Positions 60,298 to 64,000 of a DNA stretch of 64,000 nt are shown here, piece after piece (within the stretch, counting starts at the first letter, position 1; each line of letters begins with the position of its first letter). Below the pieces are notes generated by a model that saw nothing but the letters and a program-made list of their open reading frames with translations, did not search any database and was not told the DNA's origin. The translations under genes were made by a program, and so were the position numbers. Origin of the DNA: Sipunculus nudus (Eukaryota; Annelida; Sipuncula; Golfingiida; Sipunculidae); assembly GCA_026874595.1 (NCBI GenBank), contig CM049306.1, forward strand, positions 16,143,019 to 16,207,018, in the 5' to 3' direction.

Positions 60298-61250
60298 GTT
60301 TGTTTGTTTGAATGATTTATTGACACAATACATAGTAAGTACATTCATGTGGTATTCTACCTAAGCACATATATAAATATAAACATGTATCAATAGATTG
60401 AGCGCAAGCTACTTAAAGCTTATGAAGCTCGCTCCTGAATTCTAAAGTGGTAATTTTCTGATGCATGGCAAGGGGGGGGGGGGGGGTGTGATGTTAACAT
60501 ATTGATGACTGGAGTATCATGGAAGATGTGGATAGCATAATGACTATGTTTTTAGTTGTGATTTGGAAAGTGTAAGGTGCCAGTTGAGAGGAGAGAGAGA
60601 GTTTTGGTGGGTGTGGGATGAGTTTGTCAAAATCGTCAAATTATTTTATGTTAGAATCTGTTTGAGTTTTCAATAAAGTTTGCTACCGATTCGAATATTT
60701 CCTTGTTTGATTTGTCATCTATTTTTGGGTTACCAAAAAGTAAAACTTTTAATGGGGTATCCCTAGGTAAGTATGTTTTCCTAGTGGAGTTATAGAGGTG
60801 GCATTGCAGTAGGTAGTGGTTGGGATCTTCTGATGGGTGGCCACATTGACATTTTTTGGTGTCGCTAATATGTCTTGTGTACATATGATAATTTAGATCA
60901 CTACATTTCATTCTCATGCGTGCATGGATTATTTGTGATTTTCTGGTTCCTGAGTTGTAGTATGTAGGTGTTTTAGTTCTTAGAGCTGATTTTTTCAATT
61001 GGTAGTTTAATGAGGCACTTGTTAAGCAAGCTTTCTTATCAAGATCCATTTGGTTCCATAATCTGATTGATTTTGGAAGAAATGAGTTGAAATATAAATC
61101 AGTTCTTGCTTGTATTGGAGTAAGGTTGTGTATTACAAATCTGGTTTCGTATAGTATAGTAAGGTAGTAGGTAGTATTGCTTAACTGAATGCCATTTCTT
61201 AATGGCAATATTTGAAACCATAATCTTAATATTTAGCATATTTATTAGCT
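60298..61250 (-). pseudogene. LINE ORF2 C-terminus and 3' end
   Basis: A 185-codon frame (61208-60651) reads FLPKSIRLWNQM, IIHARMRMKCSDLNYHMY and KKCQCGHPSEDPNHYLLQCH. The HAR-RM-CS-LN block and the CxC-x7-H-x4-C motif mark the C-terminal domain of non-LTR retrotransposon ORF2 proteins. A TAA lies in frame just upstream, so only the end is left. On the same strand the 3' flank ends with TGTGTCAATAAATCATTCAA. It is in the minus orientation, like the 25-28 kb LINE. Confidence 0.75.
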
Positions 61251-61759
61251 GTTGAATCAGATTTTAATGAAACAGTTTGTACATTTTATATAAAACTTCC
61301 ACAGGTTTAATGTAAACTTCTAATCCCTTATTCTAGCATCCATCCCACTTCTGACACCAAGTCACAATTCTGAGTCAATAAACAAAAACAAAATATTTAT
61401 AATCACATAGGAGTCAGTGTTTTGCCAATGGGGCAAACAAGGAGTATTTTAAAAGCATGTATTGCAATATTATACCATAAAAAATGATACAAGAGTAATG
61501 AATGTCTTATCACACTTCTGATACCATCTGTGAATTCAGAGCCAATTTTGTTTTATTCACTCAGAGGGCCTTGTATGACTGGAAGTTGGATTAAATTGCA
61601 GCCTGATCTGTAATATTAAATGATTCCTGTGTTAATGCAGCATCATACCACAGCTTTCATTTAAGGGAAATTAAAGTCTAATACTATTTTGACACCATGA
61701 GAAAACTCTTGAGTCAGTTAAGAAAACAAGGTTTCTTAAATTTGACACTCAAGTTGTTT

Positions 61760-62960
61760 AAACAAAGTTCTCAGATGAGACTGAAATATTATGACCTTGG
61801 CCAGGATATTTAAAGTCAGATCAGCCAAATTATAGTTCATCAACTTTATGATTTCTTGTGAACATTATAACTTTGGAGTACTTCATATTTAACCCTCAAA
61901 TTTGACAAACCAGTTGTTTTCACAACATTCTCTGAACTGGTAGCTCTAGTTCCTGTACATGTGCACTCTCCCTACGCTTCATAGCTCTCTGCTATGAGAG
62001 AGCCCTAGTACAAGGTGACTGAAAACTAGAGACATTCCAGGTGATAGTAAAACTTTAATATCTCAACTAAAAAGGTGTCAGATATAAGAATAAAAACCTT
62101 TTTTATCATATGGTAGCATAATATATCACTTTAACAATGTTATGTCCCTTATACATTCAAATCAGGCAGGTCTGGATCTGGATTTCTAAAAACAAACATG
62201 TTTGTTAAGGATTTTCCTGGGTTTCTCGCACATAAAATATCATATCGGTACTTAATTGTCATCAACCTTCCGCACAGGTTCTAGATCTGTTGTGTTTATT
62301 TTTGACATTCATGACAAATCTTTTGTTTGGAGAATCTGTATGGTGATTGACCCAACTTTAGGAACAAATGTCAGGTTTAGGTACCAATTTAAAGCAGGAA
62401 TTTCAGCAAAGTTACCGTTCACTTTTATACATTAACATTTTCGGCCCCCAGATTCACAAGTTTCCCTGTCTTACACACAATATATGATTTTTTATGATAT
62501 TTTTGTCTGTCACAAGATTTAAGTTTTCTCATTTTCCTGAATCCTTTTATGTGGCAGGTATCCATGAAATACATTAACTTTTTCTGCACCTGAATGCACA
62601 AGTTTCCCTGTTAAACGTACAATATTTGCTGTTATTTGATTTTTTTCTCACGCTTTTTTATGTCCACACTCTTTCTTGAAGCTTTTATCCATGGAATTGG
62701 ATACCTATTCCAAATAATGTGCAGTTAGAAAACTGGCAACCTTGACTTTGATTTTCAAGGCACTCTGCGGAATTCAAGGATAATTGTGACCCCTTTAACT
62801 TTTGAAGTACTGTAGATTTTTCCCTCAGATGTAATACACCCATTCTTTCTTCCATGTTCTTTGATGACTTTAAACATTCTTGACCTTGATCTTCAAGGTC
62901 ATATCTGTTGAAATTTATGATTATTATTACACCAATAACCTTTCTTTTAAAGATATTTTC
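61760..62960 (+). repeat. Diverged AAGGTCA-type tandem units
   Basis: The units resemble the core at 24.1-25.05 kb: TTTGACA blocks, TTTTGAAGTACT blocks and TGACCTTG/CAAGGTC blocks. The best preserved is the last (62690-62960), with TGACCTTGATCTTCAAGGTCA (in two overlapping halves) at 62881-62901. E-type ends were not found. Confidence 0.5.
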
Positions 62961-63039
62961 TGGGTGGAGGTCACCGCCTCCATTTTTAATGCTAAATTAT
63001 ATAATTCTTACCCTTTAAGTCTGTACATCTGCCAAGTTT

Positions 63040-63371
63040 TATTAGCTCAGCTGACTGAAAGTCCGTCTAGCTGTCCGGTTGTCCATCTGTTAACAGGGCA
63101 CAAATCCTAATTGCTGGACCTTGAATCTTTTAACTGGACATCCTGAGAGATCCATGAAAAATCTCTTTGGAAACCTGAAATTAAGTCTCTGCTACCCATA
63201 TTGTCTGAGCTATGGGTCTCATAAGTACCCTCCCCCCCAGCCAGAATAATAAAAATGTTATACAAAGCCCAAGTATCTGTATAACTACTGCATTGATCAC
63301 CATGATTCTTTGCATGAATATTGATCATAGAGTGTTCCATCAGTTCCTGTAACCTGGTGGGGCCACCTGTA
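63040..63371 (+). repeat. Family A head plus one unit, joined to B
   Basis: The head TTAGCTCAGCTGACTGAAAG is followed by one unit ending GGTGGGGCCACCTGTATTTT. At that point a B head (TTAGTGAACCTGTGAGCTTA) begins directly. Confidence 0.65.
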
Positions 63372-64000
63372 TTTTTTAGTGAACCTGTGAGCTTATGCGA
63401 TGGTGTGGCAGCATCCGGCGGCCGTCGCCCTCGTCTGTACGTTAACCCATACTATCTTGAAAACGGCAAGCGTAAGCATTACAAAATTTTATGCAAAAAA
63501 TTAGTCATCTAAAAAACTCCATCGGATTTTGCTTATTTTTTGGCTAACTGCATTTTCTTAGATTTTATAGGGAAAAAGCTTAAAAACCTTTAAACATCTT
63601 CTTCTCTGAAACTGTTCAGCCAAATTGTCCAATATTTCACAGAAATGATCCCTGAAACAATCTCTCTCAAGTTTGTTCTAATGGTTTAGGTTTGGTGATT
63701 TTTGGCCGAGTTACAAGAAGTAAAACTTAGTCATCTGTCCAAAAAAGCATACTAAAATTACAATCTCAGAAACTGCTGGTGCTATCATCACCAAATTTTA
63801 TGGGAATGTTTGTCACATGAGTCATATCTGAAATTGAGGTATTGGTGTGGCGCCACCTGCATCAGCCTTTTTGTACGGGGGTCATCAGTGCCCTACACAC
63901 TGAGAGCTCAAAAAACTTCTTCTCTGAAACCATATGGCCAAATTGTTTAATATCGCACAGAAATGATCTTAGGGTAGTGCTTTCTGAATTTTGTTCAAAT
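63372..64000 (+). repeat. Family B element, cut by the window edge
   Basis: The head TTTTTTAGTGAACCTGTGAG, GCATCCGGCGGCCGTCG and two units follow, with GTGTGGCGCCACCTGCATC near 63846. It is similar to the copy at 12.8 kb. Confidence 0.65.

Noticed and set aside
1-64000. CRISPR array, operons, prokaryotic mobile elements
   Set aside because: Tandem units are long, contiguous and diverged, with no spacer structure; there is no prokaryotic gene density.

Overview
This is eukaryotic intron-type DNA: AT-rich, densely packed with repeats, and without bacterial gene structure. I judge the host to be a mollusc, most likely a bivalve. The grounds are several interspersed families that open with a short hairpin followed by a GTCCGTCCGT-rich stretch, as repeats in bivalve genomes do. 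That assignment is from memory and was not tested by alignment.

Most long open frames here are shadows of repeats. Scanning the minus strand for exons that need no start codon gives a different picture. A chain of coding-looking blocks with GT/AG borders runs from about 47.35 kb down to about 7.6 kb: 47181-47349, 47012-47129, 45964-46223, ~41.5 kb, 38914-39018, 35487-35592, 29949-30064, 21365-21560, 20997-21055, 12371-12559, 11128-11180, 10416-10480, 10205-10277, 9931-10008, and a putative last exon at 7810-8023 with AATAAA 180 bp further on. Reading phases agree across the two best-resolved runs (47349 to 45964, and 30064 to 9931). I read this as one minus-strand gene of at least 40 kb. I do not recognise the protein, which is Leu/Ile-rich and helical-looking. 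Its 5' end may lie outside the window.

The introns hold the repeats. Family A lies at 13.7-16.9, 26.3-28.4, 32.3-34.5, 52.1-53.6, 57.1-58.0 (reverse) and 63.0 kb. B lies at 12.8-13.7, 16.9-17.4, 54.7-55.5 and 63.4-64.0 kb. C lies at 0-0.87, 39.4-40.2 and 55.7-56.8 kb. D lies at 6.6-7.5 and 18.2-19.0 kb. E lies at 17.7-19.2, 23.6-25.2 and 31.8-32.3 kb. F lies at 48.3-49.7, G at 43.4-44.4 and H at 3.15-3.99 kb. Many are tandem arrays inside fixed ends. C, E, F and G end in a stem-loop followed 4-9 bp later by CTAG and then T, the 3' signature of Helitron-like elements; no Rep/helicase frame was seen. A 12-bp palindrome, GGTGGCGCCACC, recurs in A, B, C, D, E and G.

The most striking signal is in the A copies at 32.3 and 52.1 kb. 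A ~157-bp tandem unit carries a palindrome of type AGGTCAnnnTGACCT, the consensus oestrogen-response element. There are twelve exact copies in the window plus several decayed ones. Family H carries AGGTCA direct repeats spaced by 1 bp, and the E-core repeats carry TCAAGGTCA sites. Three LINE remnants are present (25.3-28.6 kb split by an A element, 58.7-58.95 kb, 60.3-61.25 kb), plus three MITE-like elements and several small arrays and palindromes.
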